From the NCBI RefSeq assembly GCF_029626155.1, contig NZ_JARUBL010000001.1:7034501-7098500 (forward strand): a stretch of DNA of 64,000 nucleotides, read 5' to 3'. A program made the position numbers and the translations under genes. Shown in pieces: positions 37,308 to 46,878 of this stretch (position 1 is the stretch's first letter; each line of letters opens with the position of its first letter). The stretch is from Solwaraspora sp. WMMD1047 (GTDB lineage: Bacteria; Actinomycetota; Actinomycetes; Mycobacteriales; Micromonosporaceae). The notes under the pieces are model-generated. The model saw nothing but the letters and a program-made list of their open reading frames with translations, was not told the origin of the DNA and ran no database searches.

Positions 37308-37762
37308 CGTGCTGCCCCCGGTTGGCAGCCGCCGCATCTGCCGTAGACGACGACGCCACCGTCGCGGCCGTCCGGGCCGACGCTGAAGTCGTTGGTGTTC
37401 ACCCGCCGCAGTACGGCGGCCACCAGTTCCGTCGGTAACTGACGGGTCGTCCCGCAGGATCCACAGACCGCGTGGTGGTGGGGGTGATCCGCCATGCCGT
37501 AGCTGAGCCTGCCGCGCATCGGGACCACGTGCACCAATTCCGCTCGTACCAGCACGCCGAGGGTGCGGTGCACCGTCGACAGATCGACCCGCAGGCCCTG
37601 CGCGGCAAGACGGTCACGGACCTGGGCGGCACTGAGGTGAGTCGCGTTGACCAACGCCTCTAGCACGGCCTGACGCCCTACGGTGCGTCGGTGGCCGCGT
37701 CCGCGCAGCATCGTGAGTGCCGCCGCGACGCGGTCGTCGGCGTTCCTCGTCACCTCGGCCAA
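37304..37762 (-). CDS. Fur-family metalloregulator (second), Nur candidate
   Basis: 152 residues. GHRRTVGRQAVLEALVNATH and LSTVHRTLGVLVRAELVHVV form the winged helix; the metal domain has DHPHHHAVCGSCGTTRQLP and a final CGGC. The HPHHH cluster is richer in histidine than usual. It is divergent from an Fe/Mn superoxide dismutase gene; in Streptomyces the nickel regulator Nur represses sodF, so this pairing suggests a Nur-like sensor. That is inference from synteny and from a Nur-box-like site between the genes. Confidence 0.9.
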   Translation of the reverse strand: MAEVTRNADDRVAAALTMLRGRGHRRTVGRQAVLEALVNATHLSAAQVRDRLAAQGLRVDLSTVHRTLGVLVRAELVHVVPMRGRLSYGMADHPHHHAVCGSCGTTRQLPTELVAAVLRRVNTNDFSVGPDGRDGGVVVYGRCGGCQPGAAR

Positions 37763-37783
37763 GCCATCCTCCGATCGCCTCTA

Positions 37784-37800
37784 TTGCCATAGCCTGGCAG
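37784..37800. promoter_or_regulatory. Nur-box-like palindrome before sod
   Basis: TTGCCA-TAGCC-TGGCAG: arms are complementary at 5 of 6 positions with 5-base spacing, the geometry of the Streptomyces Nur box tTGCaa-N5-ttGCAA (9 of 12 positions fit). TTGCCA can also act as -35, with CATTCT (37808-37813) as -10 after 18 bases, so binding would block the promoter. Confidence 0.5.
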
Positions 37801-37837
37801 AAGCAACCATTCTGCAGAACTGGAGAGGAATCTTCGG

Positions 37838-38452
37838 ATGGCCGTCTACACGCTTCCCGATATGCCCTACGACTACGGCGCTCTCGAACCCGCGATGTCG
37901 GGCGAGATCCTGGAGTTGCACCACAGCAAGCACCACGCCGCGTACGTCAAGGGCAGCAACGACGCCCTGGACCGGTTGGCTGAGGCACGCGACAAGGGCG
38001 ACTACGGCACCCTGGTCGGGCTGGAGAAGACCTTCGCGTTCAACCTCTCCGGCCACGTCCTGCACTCGATCTTCTGGAACAACCTCTCACCGGACGGCGG
38101 CGACCGCCCCGAGGGCGAACTGGCCGCCGCGATCGACGAGCATTTCGGCTCGTTCGAGGGGTTCTCCGGACAGCTCTCCGCCGCCACCAAGGGCGTGCAG
38201 GGCTCGGGCTGGGGCGTGCTGGCCTGGGAGCCGCTGAGCCGCCGGTTGATCGTCGAACAGGTCTACGACCACCACGGCAACGTCGGGCAGGGCTCCACTC
38301 CGGTCCTGGTCTTCGACGCCTGGGAGCACGCCTACTACCTGCAGTACCGCAACGTCCGCCCGGACTACGTCGACCGACTCTGGAACCTGGTCAACTGGAC
38401 CGACGTCACGAGCCGGTTCGACGCCGCCCGAGCCAGCCAACCCAAGATCTGA
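37838..38452 (+). CDS. Superoxide dismutase, Fe/Mn family
   Basis: 204 residues, full length, cytoplasmic. Metal ligands His28 ([13 protein letters not shown]), His76 ([15 protein letters not shown]), Asp160 and His164 ([14 protein letters not shown]); active-site Tyr36 present. Converts superoxide to oxygen and peroxide. Fe versus Mn preference is not decided by what I can read. Ribosome site GGAGAGG precedes ATG 37838. Divergent from a Fur-family regulator with a palindromic site overlapping the promoter. Confidence 0.97.
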   Translation: MAVYTLPDMPYDYGALEPAMSGEILELHHSKHHAAYVKGSNDALDRLAEARDKGDYGTLVGLEKTFAFNLSGHVLHSIFWNNLSPDGGDRPEGELAAAIDEHFGSFEGFSGQLSAATKGVQGSGWGVLAWEPLSRRLIVEQVYDHHGNVGQGSTPVLVFDAWEHAYYLQYRNVRPDYVDRLWNLVNWTDVTSRFDAARASQPKI

Positions 38453-38457
38453 GTGCG

Positions 38458-38730
38458 GTGACCCACCCCCAAACCACCGCGGAAGCCGTACAGCGGGCTG
38501 CTGGCGTGATCGGGGCCCGACACCGTGGAGACCTCGCCGGCGCCGAGGCGCTGCTGGCCGCGTTTCCCAGTGAACAGGCCAAGACCCTCGGGTTCTATCT
38601 CCTCGCCGACCTCACGCTCGGGCTGCTCCGCGCTCAGACTGGGCAATCCATGGACGACCTGGTCCGTGAGCTGTCCCTGCATCTCGCCACCGCCGGGCAC
38701 AATCCACCGGCGGCCGGCGAACGGTCATAG
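38458..38730 (+). CDS. Hypothetical helical protein, 90 aa
   Basis: Starts at GTG 38458, 5 bases after sod, so almost certainly co-transcribed. All-helical pattern (TTAEAVQRAAGVIGARHRGD, GAEALLAAFPSEQAKTLGFY, LLADLTLGLLRAQ) without membrane segment. I do not recognise a function. A strong terminator follows. Confidence 0.75.
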   Translation: MTHPQTTAEAVQRAAGVIGARHRGDLAGAEALLAAFPSEQAKTLGFYLLADLTLGLLRAQTGQSMDDLVRELSLHLATAGHNPPAAGERS

Positions 38731-38749
38731 CTGCCCACGCAACTGCACG

Positions 38750-38789
38750 CCTGGGCGGATCGGGGCCGGACAGCCTCGATCCGCCCAGG
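38750..38789 (+). terminator. Terminator after the sod operon
   Basis: CCTGGGCGGATC (38750-38761) pairs perfectly with GATCCGCCCAGG (38778-38789), followed by a TGGTTG stretch. It isolates sod and its partner from the next Fur-family gene. Confidence 0.8.
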
Positions 38790-38862
38790 TGGTTGCGCCA
38801 CAATCCTGGCTCGATCGCTGTACCGCTGGCAGCAGTCGTTGTCCTCGGGGTCGGTTACGTTG

Positions 38863-39318
38863 ATGGCGATGAACAGGACCAGCGGCGGTAGCCGGACAGA
38901 GCTGGCCTGGCGACTTCTCGCCGGGGTGGGTGCGCGGCGTACCCAGGCGCGGGTGTTGGTTGTCGAGGTTCTGGCGCGGGCATCGGGACATCTGTCGGTC
39001 GCGGCGATTCACCAACAGATCGCCGCCACCCGCCCGGAGATCAATGTGTCGACGGTGCACCGGACCGTGGCCTTCCTACTGGAGCAGGGCGTCGCGCATG
39101 TGCTGCCCTGGCCGGGCGAGGCTCAGTACGGACTGAATGACAGTCCGCACGTGCACGCCATCTGCGAGGAGTGCGGTGCGCATGTTGAACTACCGGCCGA
39201 CGATCTCGGTTCGGCGGTGGCGGCGGCGCAACGTTCCAGCGACCTCGATCTGGGGCCGGCCGGGTTGGCGCTGTTTGGCCGTTGTGCGGGCTGCCGGAGC
39301 CGGCGGCCGTCAGGTTAG
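38863..39318 (+). CDS. Fur-family metalloregulator (third)
   Basis: 151 residues from ATG 38863 (an earlier in-frame TTG at 38839 is less likely). Winged helix [40 protein letters not shown]; metal domain [20 protein letters not shown] and final CAGC. Convergent with, and 4 bases overlapping, the alanyl-tRNA synthetase gene. It is a second candidate for the regulator that binds the Nur-type box in the alaS/def promoter 2.7 kb away. Confidence 0.92.
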   Translation: MAMNRTSGGSRTELAWRLLAGVGARRTQARVLVVEVLARASGHLSVAAIHQQIAATRPEINVSTVHRTVAFLLEQGVAHVLPWPGEAQYGLNDSPHVHAICEECGAHVELPADDLGSAVAAAQRSSDLDLGPAGLALFGRCAGCRSRRPSG

Positions 39319-41993
39319 TTGGTCAGGTCGGCGAGGAGGGTGCCGATCGCCGGTAGCACCATGGCTGGGTTGCTGCCTGCCCAGGTGCCCTGGGCGAGCG
39401 TCGGCGACCCGCCGCCGCGACCGCCGGGGGCCGCTCTGATCAATGCGGCGGCGTTGGCGCCGCGTGCGGTCGCCGCGGTGTTCGCGGCGATCACCAGCCG
39501 GCTGCCGTTGTCGGCCGGGCTCGCGACCACGGCGATCCCTGGACGGTCGCTCGGGAACCGGTCGCGGATCGTTTCGGCGAGTTGCCGGGGGTCGGCGCCG
39601 TCGGTGGTGACGGTGCCGGCGTAGGCGAAGCCGGTGACGTCCACGGCGGTGCTGACCAGGCGGGCAGCCTCGGTCTGCAGCAGGAGTTTCTGCAGGCGTT
39701 CGGCGCGGCGTTCGGCTGACTTGGCGCGTCCAATGAGGGCGTGCACCTTGTCGGGCAGTTCCTCACGCGGGGACTTGAGCTGATCGGCGAGGCGGGTGAC
39801 GAGGTCGCGTTCCCGGGCGAGGTAGCGGAACGCTTCGATACCGGTGACGGCTTCGAGCCGACGTTGGCCGGTGCCGACGGAGGATTCGCCGGTGATGGCC
39901 AGGGCGGAGATCTGGGCGGAGCGGTCGACATGGGTGCCGCCGCACAGTTCGCGGGAGAAGTCCCCGCCGATCTCCACGACGCGGACAGTGTCGTCGTAGG
40001 TCTCGCCGAACAGGGCGAGTGCCCCGGCCTGGCGGGCGGCTGCCAGGGGCATCCGGGTGGCGGTGACCGGCAGGTCGGCGCGGATAGCCTGGTTGGCGAC
40101 CTCCTCGACCTCGCTCCGCGTCACGGGGGAGAGGGCGCCGCGCCAGGTGAAGTCCAGGCGCAGGTATCCGGGCCGGTTGTAGGAGCCGGATTGCAGGGCG
40201 GTGGGGCCGAGGACCTGGCGCAGTGCGGCGTGCGCGACGTGGGTGCCGGAGTGGGCCTGGCGGGCGCCGATCCGCCAGTCGGAATCGACGGCGGCGTGCA
40301 CCCGGTCGTCGACGGCGATGGTGCCGTCAAGGACCCGCAGCCGGTGCGCGATCAGTCCGGTGATCGGGCGCTGCACGTCGATGACCTCGGCCCGTGCGCC
40401 GGCTGAGATGATGGTGCCGGCGTCGGGGGCCTGGCCGCCGGACTCGGCGTAGAACGGGGTCCGGTCGAGCAGTGCCGTGACGATGTCACCGGCGTTCGCC
40501 GCCGGGGTGGGCTGTCCGTCCGGGCCGAGCAGGGCGAGCACGCGTGAGTCGGTGTCCAGGCTGTGGTAGGCGAGCCAGTCGGTGGGGCCGTGGGCGGCGA
40601 GCAGGTCCCGATAAGCTGACAGGTCGGCGTGGCCGGTCTTGCGGGCGCGGGCGTCGGCTTTGGCGCGGGCGCGTTGGTCGGTCATGAGGGCGCGGAAGCC
40701 GTCCTGGTCGACGGTCAATCCGTGTTCGGCGGCGACCTCCAGGGTGAGGTCGATCGGGAAGCCGTACGTGTCGTGGAGCTGGAACGCCTGATCGCCGGAG
40801 AGCCGCCTGCCGCCGGCCCGCCGGGCCGCGGTGATGGCGGTGTCGAGGATCGTGGTGCCGGCCTTGAGGGTGGCACGGAAGGCGTCCTCCTCGGCGTACG
40901 CCTGGTCGGCGATCCGGCCGAAATCGGCGGCGACCTCGGGGTAGGAGGGGGCCATGCAGTCGCGGGCTACCGGGAGCAGGTGCGGCAGCGCCGGGCCGTC
41001 GTGGCCGAGCAGCCGCATCGCGCGTACGGCCCGGCGCAGGATGCGGCGCAGCACGTAGCCCCGACCCTCGTTCGCGGGGGCGACACCATCGGCGATGACC
41101 ATCAGGGCGGTGCGGACGTGGTCGGCGACGACCCGTAGGCGTACATCGTCGGGGTGTGACCGGTTGGCCGCGTGACCGGAGCGCGCACCGTAGGACCGAC
41201 CGGTCAGCTCCGCTGCCCGGTTGAGGATCGGACGGACCTCGTCGATCTCGTAGAGATTGTCGACGCCCTGCAGGATCGAGGCGATGCGTTCCAGCCCCAT
41301 GCCGGTGTCGATGTTGCGGGCCGGTAGGTCACCGACGATCGTGAAGTCATCCTTGCTCGACACGTCGGTGATCTCGTACTGCATGAAGACCAGGTTCCAG
41401 AACTCCAGGTAGCGGTCCTCGTCGACCTCTGGACCGCCGTCGCGGCCGTAGTCCGGGCCACGGTCGTAGTACAGCTCGGAGCAGGGACCGGCCGGGCCCG
41501 GGATGCCCATCGACCAGAAGTTGTCCCGCTTGCCGCGACGCACGATCCGCCCGGCCGGCAGGCCGGTCCGGCGCCAGATGTCGATCGCCTCGTCGTCGTC
41601 GAGGTAGACGGTTGCCCAGATCCGCTCCGGGTCCAGCCCGAGGCCGCCCCGCTCGACCGGCGTCGTGGACAGCTCCCATGCGAAGAGGATCGCGTCGGCC
41701 TTGAAGTAGTCACCGAACGAGAAGTTGCCGTTCATCTGGAAGAACGTGCCGTGCCGGCTGGTCTTACCGACCTCGTCGATGTCCGGGGTACGCAGGCACT
41801 TCTGCACGCTGACCGCGCGCCGGTACGCCGGGACGCGTTGTCCGAGAAAGAACGGCACGAACTGCACCATGCCGGCGTTGATGAACAGCAGGTTCGGATC
41901 ATGGACCGCCGGCAGCGGGGCACTGGGCACCACGGTGTGCCCCCGCTGCTCGAAGTGGGCCAGGAACCGTCGCTTGATCTCCGCCGTTCGCAC
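39315..41993 (-). CDS. alaS: Alanyl-tRNA synthetase, probable second copy
   Basis: 892 residues, complete: class II catalytic domain (motif 1 near [20 protein letters not shown], motif 2 [20 protein letters not shown], motif 3 [20 protein letters not shown]), editing domain with HSGTH (His581, His585) and CGGTH (Cys684, His688), and C-terminal DHHA1-like C-Ala domain. The four editing-site metal ligands are intact. GTG 41993 start. Divergent from def with a Nur-box-like site between. A housekeeping alaS normally sits beside mltG/ruvX in actinobacteria; this context is different, so it is probably an additional copy. That cannot be proved from one window. Confidence 0.93.
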   Translation of the reverse strand: MRTAEIKRRFLAHFEQRGHTVVPSAPLPAVHDPNLLFINAGMVQFVPFFLGQRVPAYRRAVSVQKCLRTPDIDEVGKTSRHGTFFQMNGNFSFGDYFKADAILFAWELSTTPVERGGLGLDPERIWATVYLDDDEAIDIWRRTGLPAGRIVRRGKRDNFWSMGIPGPAGPCSELYYDRGPDYGRDGGPEVDEDRYLEFWNLVFMQYEITDVSSKDDFTIVGDLPARNIDTGMGLERIASILQGVDNLYEIDEVRPILNRAAELTGRSYGARSGHAANRSHPDDVRLRVVADHVRTALMVIADGVAPANEGRGYVLRRILRRAVRAMRLLGHDGPALPHLLPVARDCMAPSYPEVAADFGRIADQAYAEEDAFRATLKAGTTILDTAITAARRAGGRRLSGDQAFQLHDTYGFPIDLTLEVAAEHGLTVDQDGFRALMTDQRARAKADARARKTGHADLSAYRDLLAAHGPTDWLAYHSLDTDSRVLALLGPDGQPTPAANAGDIVTALLDRTPFYAESGGQAPDAGTIISAGARAEVIDVQRPITGLIAHRLRVLDGTIAVDDRVHAAVDSDWRIGARQAHSGTHVAHAALRQVLGPTALQSGSYNRPGYLRLDFTWRGALSPVTRSEVEEVANQAIRADLPVTATRMPLAAARQAGALALFGETYDDTVRVVEIGGDFSRELCGGTHVDRSAQISALAITGESSVGTGQRRLEAVTGIEAFRYLARERDLVTRLADQLKSPREELPDKVHALIGRAKSAERRAERLQKLLLQTEAARLVSTAVDVTGFAYAGTVTTDGADPRQLAETIRDRFPSDRPGIAVVASPADNGSRLVIAANTAATARGANAAALIRAAPGGRGGGSPTLAQGTWAGSNPAMVLPAIGTLLADLTN

Positions 41994-42006
41994 CCGGCCA
42001 GGCTAC

Positions 42007-42023
42007 ATGCAAGCCGATTGCAG
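42007..42023. promoter_or_regulatory. Nur-box match in the alaS/def divergent promoter
   Basis: ATGCAA-GCCGA-TTGCAG fits the Streptomyces Nur consensus tTGCaa-N5-ttGCAA at 10 of 12 positions, with perfect TGCAA/TTGCA arms. It lies 13 bases from the alaS start and 19 bases before def. A TAGTGT -10-like hexamer (42031-42036) follows, so binding would block def transcription. Confidence 0.65.
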
Positions 42024-42042
42024 CTGCCGGTAGTGTGCAGCA

Positions 42043-42564
42043 ATGCCGACCGTCCGGGGGACCGCCCGCCCGATCACCCACTACGGCGCACCGGTGCTGC
42101 ACCGTCGATGCGCCGACGTCACCACCTTCGATCACGCGCTGTCGCAACTGATCGACGACATGTTCGCCTCCATGTACGCCGCACACGGCGTGGGGCTGGC
42201 CGCCAACCAGATCGGCGTCGACGCGCGGGTCTTCGTCTACGACTGCCCCGACGCCGATGGCGCCCATCAGGTCGGCCACGTCGTCAATCCCGTGCTGCGG
42301 ACCGCCGCCGCGCTGGCCGGCACCGACGACGGCGACGAGGGATGCCTCTCCGTGCCCGGGCCGCGGGCCGCGCTGCGACGGGCCGCGCTGGCCACCGTCA
42401 CCGGCCTCGACCGGCACGGCGCCCCGGTCACCGTCTCCGGCACCGGATACCTGGCCCGCTGCCTGCAACACGAGACCGACCACCTCGACGGACTGCTCTA
42501 CGTCGACCGGCTCCCCGACGCGCAGCGCGACGCTCTGCTGCGCGAAGCGGGACTGCGAGACTGA
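42043..42564 (+). CDS. def: Peptide deformylase
   Basis: 173 residues with all three motifs: [10 protein letters not shown] (49-58), EGCLS (99-103) and HETDH (143-147). Metal ligands are Cys101, His143 and His147, with Glu144 as catalytic base. Removes the formyl group from nascent proteins, normally with Fe2+ or Ni2+/Zn2+. The first gene of a tight plus-strand unit with tsaD and ureG. It is shorter at the C-terminus than some actinobacterial Def proteins and, in this context, likely an alternative copy. Confidence 0.95.
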   Translation: MPTVRGTARPITHYGAPVLHRRCADVTTFDHALSQLIDDMFASMYAAHGVGLAANQIGVDARVFVYDCPDADGAHQVGHVVNPVLRTAAALAGTDDGDEGCLSVPGPRAALRRAALATVTGLDRHGAPVTVSGTGYLARCLQHETDHLDGLLYVDRLPDAQRDALLREAGLRD

Positions 42565-42569
42565 ACCCC

Positions 42570-43598
42570 ATGCCACTGGTGCTGGGCATCGAGACCTCCT
42601 GCGACGAGACCGGCGTCGGCCTGGTCCGCGACGGGACGCTGCTCGGTGACGCACTCGCCTCCAGCATGGACGAACACGCCCGCTTCGGCGGCGTCGTGCC
42701 GGACATCGCCGCCCGAGCCCACCTGCACGCCCTGCCACCCATGGTCCGCACCGCGCTCGACCGTGCCGGCGTCGGCTTCGGGGACATCACGGCGGTGGCC
42801 GCCACGGCCGGACCCGGCCTGGCCACCGCCGTGCAGATCGGCCTGGCAGCCGGTAAGGCGTACGCGCTTGCCCTCGGCGTGCCGTTCTACGGGGTACACC
42901 ACCTCGCCGGACATGCCGCTGTCGACGCCCTCGAACACGGACCTCTGCCGCAACGATGCGTCGCACTGATCGTCTCCGGCGGGCACACCAGCCTGCTGCT
43001 CCTCGGCGACCTCGCCCGCGACCCGATCATCCACCTCGGCGACACCGTCGATGACGCGGCCGGAGAAGCCTTCGACAAGGTCGCCCGGATTCTCGGCCTG
43101 CCCTACCCGGGTGGACCCGCGATCGACCGGATCGCCCGCGAGGGCGATCCCACCGCGATCACCTTCCCCCGACCGATGACCGGACCCCACGACCCGCCGT
43201 ACGGCTTCTCATTCTCCGGGCTGAAGACCGCCGTCGCCCGCTGGGTTGAGCGACACCCAGGCCCGGTCCCGGTCGCCGACGTCGCCGCCTCCTTCCAGGA
43301 AGCCGTCGCCGACACCCTGTCCCGCAAAGCCATCGCTGCCTGCCGCACCCACCACACGGAAACCCTGCTCATGGTCGGCGGCGTCGCCGCCAACAGCCGC
43401 GTCCGCGCGTTGACCGCACAGCGCTGCACCGCCACCGGAATCACCCTGCGGGTGCCCCGACCGGGACTCTGCACCGACAACGGAGCGATGATCGCCGCGG
43501 TCGGCGACCTGCTCGTCCGCGCCGACACACCACCGAGCCCGCTGACGCTCGGCATCGACCCCAGCGCCGTCCTGCACGGCGCGATGATCCCCTCCTGA
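42570..43598 (+). CDS. tsaD: tRNA N6-threonylcarbamoyladenosine transferase TsaD
   Basis: 342 residues from ATG 42570, 5 bases after def. ASKHA fold with [15 protein letters not shown] at the start, metal-binding His111 and His115 ([11 protein letters not shown]), [45 protein letters not shown] and [13 protein letters not shown]. Transfers the threonylcarbamoyl group to A37 of ANN-decoding tRNAs with TsaB and TsaE, which are not present here; the usual tsaE-tsaB-rimI-tsaD cluster is missing. That supports a second copy. Confidence 0.95.
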   Translation: MPLVLGIETSCDETGVGLVRDGTLLGDALASSMDEHARFGGVVPDIAARAHLHALPPMVRTALDRAGVGFGDITAVAATAGPGLATAVQIGLAAGKAYALALGVPFYGVHHLAGHAAVDALEHGPLPQRCVALIVSGGHTSLLLLGDLARDPIIHLGDTVDDAAGEAFDKVARILGLPYPGGPAIDRIAREGDPTAITFPRPMTGPHDPPYGFSFSGLKTAVARWVERHPGPVPVADVAASFQEAVADTLSRKAIAACRTHHTETLLMVGGVAANSRVRALTAQRCTATGITLRVPRPGLCTDNGAMIAAVGDLLVRADTPPSPLTLGIDPSAVLHGAMIPS

Positions 43599-43621
43599 CC
43601 CGAAACGAGGCCGGCACCCGG

Positions 43622-44350
43622 ATGACCACCGAGACCCACACCCACGAACACGGCGACACCGCACCCCACACCCACCACGCCGAGGAAGTTCCGCACACCC
43701 ACCCCGACCCCGGCGTCGACCCGCACACCCCGTTGCCCGCGGAGCCCCGCGCGTTACGCATCGGCATCGGCGGCCCGGTCGGCTCCGGCAAGACCGCGCT
43801 GGTCGCCGCACTCTGCCGAACCCTCGCCGCCGACGTTCGCCTCGCGGTGGTGACCAACGACATCTACACCACCGAGGACGCCGACTTCCTGCTCCGCAAC
43901 GGCGTCCTACCAGCCGACCGGGTCCGCGCCGTCGAGACAGGCTGCTGCCCACACACCGCCATCCGAGACGACATCTCCGCCAACCTCGACGCGGTCGAAG
44001 ATCTGGAGACAACCCTCGGCCCTCTCGATCTGATCTTCGTCGAGAGCGGCGGCGACAACCTCACCGCCACCTTCAGCAAGGACCTCATCGACCTGCAGAT
44101 CTTCGTCGTCGACGTCGCCGGCGGTGACAAGGTCCCCCGCAAGGGCGGCCCGGGCGTCACCACCGCCGATCTGCTGGTCATCAACAAGACCGACCTCGCC
44201 CCCCTTGTCGGCGCGGATCTGTCCGTCATGGACCGCGACGCGAAGGTCCGCCGCGGCGACCTGCCCACCGTCTTTCAGTCACTCACCACCGATGACGGCG
44301 CCACAGCAGTCGCCGAATGGGTCCGCGCCCACCTTTCCCGGACACACTGA
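43622..44350 (+). CDS. ureG: UreG-like metallochaperone GTPase with His-rich N-terminus
   Basis: 242 residues. The first 35 contain many histidines ([20 protein letters not shown], then HTHPDP), a probable metal store. G-domain: P-loop [28 protein letters not shown], the metal-binding CPH in [25 protein letters not shown] and [13 protein letters not shown]. UreG delivers Ni2+ to urease with UreE, UreF and UreH (UreD), but no urease gene lies in the window, so here it may supply metal to another enzyme, perhaps the adjacent Def. 23 bases after tsaD. Confidence 0.9.
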   Translation: MTTETHTHEHGDTAPHTHHAEEVPHTHPDPGVDPHTPLPAEPRALRIGIGGPVGSGKTALVAALCRTLAADVRLAVVTNDIYTTEDADFLLRNGVLPADRVRAVETGCCPHTAIRDDISANLDAVEDLETTLGPLDLIFVESGGDNLTATFSKDLIDLQIFVVDVAGGDKVPRKGGPGVTTADLLVINKTDLAPLVGADLSVMDRDAKVRRGDLPTVFQSLTTDDGATAVAEWVRAHLSRTH

Positions 44351-44354
44351 CACG

Positions 44355-44386
44355 ACCCGAACGGACAAGAGTCACACCGTTCGGGT
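44355..44386. terminator. Bidirectional terminator between ureG and the ECF operon
   Basis: ACCCGAACGG (44355-44364) pairs perfectly with CCGTTCGGGT (44377-44386) across a 12-base loop, between two convergent operons. Confidence 0.85.
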
Positions 44387-44410
44387 TGGTGGCACCGCGA
44401 CGAGAGCCGT

Positions 44411-45268
44411 TCACGACTCCACTCGACCGACGGCTGGTGCGCTGAATTCCACCGGTGTGTCGAAGGCCGCGCGGCGGGCGGCGCGGCGGAGCACGGCGAG
44501 GACCGCTGGGCCGGCGAGCAGGATCGCGATTCCGTTGGTGATGGCACGGCCGGTGTCCCAGCCGAGAGTGGAGGTGGTGAGGGTGAAGAGAGCGAACCGG
44601 TGGAGGTTGTCCAGGACGGCGTCGCCGGGGACGAAGTCGAGCTGGGTGCCTTGCGCGAGGTACGGCCAGAACCACATGTTCATGAGGAAGCCGTAGCCGT
44701 AGGCCGCCAGGATCCCGTACAGGGTGAGGATGGCGACCTCCAGCCGGCCGCGTGGGCGGCGTGGGAGCAGGCCGGCACCGAGACCGACCCAGGCGGCGGC
44801 GACCATCTGGAACGGTAGCCACGGGCCGACGCCGGCGGTCAGCAGCGCGGAGGCGAACAGGCTGGTGCAGCCGAGGACGAAGCCAAAGCCGGCGCCGAAC
44901 ACCCGTCCGGCGAGCACGAGTAGGAAGAAGACGGTTTCGATGCCGGCGGTGCCGGCGCCGAGTGGCCGGAGTGCGGCGTTGACCGCCGACAGCACACCGA
45001 GCATGGCCAGTGTCTTGGAGTCGATTCCGCCGGAGGTGAGTTCGCTGAGCACGATGGCGATGAGCAGTGGGAGGAGCAGGACGAACATCAGCGGGGCGTC
45101 GGTGGTGTGCGCGGTCGCCGTCGGGTCGGGAGCGGCGAACAGCGGCCAGAAGAACATGGCCAGACCGGCGGCTGAGGCGAGGCCGAGGACCAGGGCGGCG
45201 CGGATCGGGATCCGGAGCAGGGTTCGGCGCCGGGTCGAGGTGGGTTCGTCGACGAGTCCGGCGTTCAT
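44411..45268 (-). CDS. ECF transporter S component (cobalamin type, CbrT-like)
   Basis: 285 residues from ATG 45268, overlapping the ATPase gene by 4 bases. About seven hydrophobic segments (ALVLGLASAAGLAMFFWPLF, FVLLLPLLIAIVLSELTSGG, AGRVFGAGFGFVLGCTSLFA). This is the substrate-binding integral membrane unit. Its place in an operon headed by a cobalamin riboswitch and by transcobalamin-like binding proteins indicates vitamin B12 or a corrinoid as substrate, as predicted for CbrT systems. Last gene of the operon. Confidence 0.85.
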   Translation of the reverse strand: MNAGLVDEPTSTRRRTLLRIPIRAALVLGLASAAGLAMFFWPLFAAPDPTATAHTTDAPLMFVLLLPLLIAIVLSELTSGGIDSKTLAMLGVLSAVNAALRPLGAGTAGIETVFFLLVLAGRVFGAGFGFVLGCTSLFASALLTAGVGPWLPFQMVAAAWVGLGAGLLPRRPRGRLEVAILTLYGILAAYGYGFLMNMWFWPYLAQGTQLDFVPGDAVLDNLHRFALFTLTTSTLGWDTGRAITNGIAILLAGPAVLAVLRRAARRAAFDTPVEFSAPAVGRVES

Positions 45269-46878
45269 GGCGCATCGTTGGCGAGCGCGGCCGCCACCTG
45301 GTCGACGGTGAGCCACGGCAGTGGCGCGAGGATCTTCGCGACCTGCGGTGCGAAGGCGGGTGAGGCGATGAGTACCTCGGTGGCCGGTCCGTCCGCGACG
45401 ATTTCCCCTTCGGCCATGACCAGGACGTGGTCGGCGGCGGTGGCGACGAATTCGACGTCGTGGGTGGCGACGACGACGGCCCGGCCCTCGTCTGCGAGGC
45501 GGCGGACCATTGCGGCGAAGTGTTTCTTGCCCGGGTAGTCCAGGCCGCGGGTCGGCTCGTCGAGCAGTACGACGGGCGGGGCGGCGGTCAGTTGGACGGC
45601 CAACACGAGCGCCAGTTTCTGCCCCTCGGACAGGTCCCGGGGGTGCTGCTGGTCGTCGACCCCGGGGACGAGTTCGTCGAGCAGGCGACGGCAGGTCCCG
45701 TCGGGGCGATCCGACTCGTGGTCGGCCTGGGCGCACTCCGCGGCGACGGTGTCGAGGTAGAGCAGGTCGCTGGCGGTCTGCGGGACGAGGCCGACGAGGG
45801 TGCGGGCCTGCTGTGCGGGGCGGTCCCGGGGGTCGGTCCCGCGGACGTCGACCCGCCCGCCCTGGCGCGGGCCGGAGCCCTGCAGCGCCCAGAGTAGAGA
45901 CGACTTGCCGGAGCCGTTGCGCCCCATCAGCGCGGTCACCGTGCCGTCGGGCAGGTCGACGTCGACGCCGCGTACGGCGATCGTTGGCCCGTACCGGACG
46001 ACGACCTGCCGGGCGCGTAGCTGGACCGGATGATCGGGGACGGGCCGGGCCGGTGGCGGGGGCACGGTGGCGAGCCGGGTACGGAGCCCGTCGGCGCGGC
46101 GGCGGGCGTCGCGCACCGACAGCGGTGGGGGGTCCCAACCGGCGAGGCGGCCGAGTTCGACGACGGGTGGGGCGACCGTGGCGGTGGCCAGTACCTCGCT
46201 GGGGGTGCCGGATCGCACGGTGGTGTCGCCGGGGAGGTAGACGAGCCGGTCGGCGTACTGGACGACCCGTTCCAGGCGGTGTTCCGCCAGGACGACGGTC
46301 ATGCCGAGGTCGTGCACGAGGCGGGTGACCGCGGCCAGCACCTCCTCGGCGGCGGTGGGGTCGAGCGAGGAGGTGGGTTCGTCGAGGACGAGCACGCGGG
46401 GGTGGGCGGTGAGGGCGGCTCCGATCGCGACCCGTTGCTGCTGGCCGCCGGAGAGGGCGCGTAGCGGGCGCCTGCGCAGGTCGGCGATACCGAGCAGGTC
46501 GAGCGTCTCCTCGACGCGTTTGCGCATCACGGTGGTGGGGACGGCGAGTTGCTCCATCCCGTAGGCGAGTTCCTCTTCGACGGTGTCGGTGGTGAACCCG
46601 GCGAGCGGATCCTGACCGACGACACCGACCAGGTCGGCGAACTCGCGCGGTGGATGGTCCTGGGTGCTGCGCCCGGCCACGGTGACCCGGCCGCTGAGTC
46701 GGCCGCCGGTGAAGTGGGGGACGAGCCCGTTGATCGCCCGTAGCAGGGTCGACTTCCCGGCGCCGGTGCGTCCCGCGACGAGGCACAACTCGCCTTCGGC
46801 GATGTGCAGCGTCACCCCGGTGAGCGTCGGCGATGCCGTTGGGGGATAGGAGACGGTGACGTCGTCAAAGATGATCAT
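45265..46878 (-). CDS. ECF transporter fused energy-coupling ATPase (EcfA-EcfA')
   Basis: 537 residues from ATG 46878 with two complete ABC ATPase halves: domain 1 Walker A VAGRTGAGKSTLLRAINGLV, signature LSGGQQQRVAIGAAL, Walker B VLVLDEPTSSLD; domain 2 Walker A LMGRNGSGKSSLLWALQGSG, signature LSEGQKLALVLAVQL, Walker B VVLLDEPTRGLD. The second signature (LSEGQ) departs from LSGGQ. The fusion replaces the usual separate EcfA and EcfA' proteins. Confidence 0.93.
   Translation of the reverse strand: MIIFDDVTVSYPPTASPTLTGVTLHIAEGELCLVAGRTGAGKSTLLRAINGLVPHFTGGRLSGRVTVAGRSTQDHPPREFADLVGVVGQDPLAGFTTDTVEEELAYGMEQLAVPTTVMRKRVEETLDLLGIADLRRRPLRALSGGQQQRVAIGAALTAHPRVLVLDEPTSSLDPTAAEEVLAAVTRLVHDLGMTVVLAEHRLERVVQYADRLVYLPGDTTVRSGTPSEVLATATVAPPVVELGRLAGWDPPPLSVRDARRRADGLRTRLATVPPPPARPVPDHPVQLRARQVVVRYGPTIAVRGVDVDLPDGTVTALMGRNGSGKSSLLWALQGSGPRQGGRVDVRGTDPRDRPAQQARTLVGLVPQTASDLLYLDTVAAECAQADHESDRPDGTCRRLLDELVPGVDDQQHPRDLSEGQKLALVLAVQLTAAPPVVLLDEPTRGLDYPGKKHFAAMVRRLADEGRAVVVATHDVEFVATAADHVLVMAEGEIVADGPATEVLIASPAFAPQVAKILAPLPWLTVDQVAAALANDAP

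Noticed and set aside
39315..41993. A zinc-independent alanyl-tRNA synthetase
   Set aside because: I expected loss of zinc ligands if this were a zinc-sparing copy, but His581, His585, Cys684 and His688 of the editing site are all present.
43622..44350. Part of a urease operon
   Set aside because: No ureA, ureB, ureC, ureE, ureF or ureD homologue is found on either strand, so urease maturation cannot be claimed for this window.
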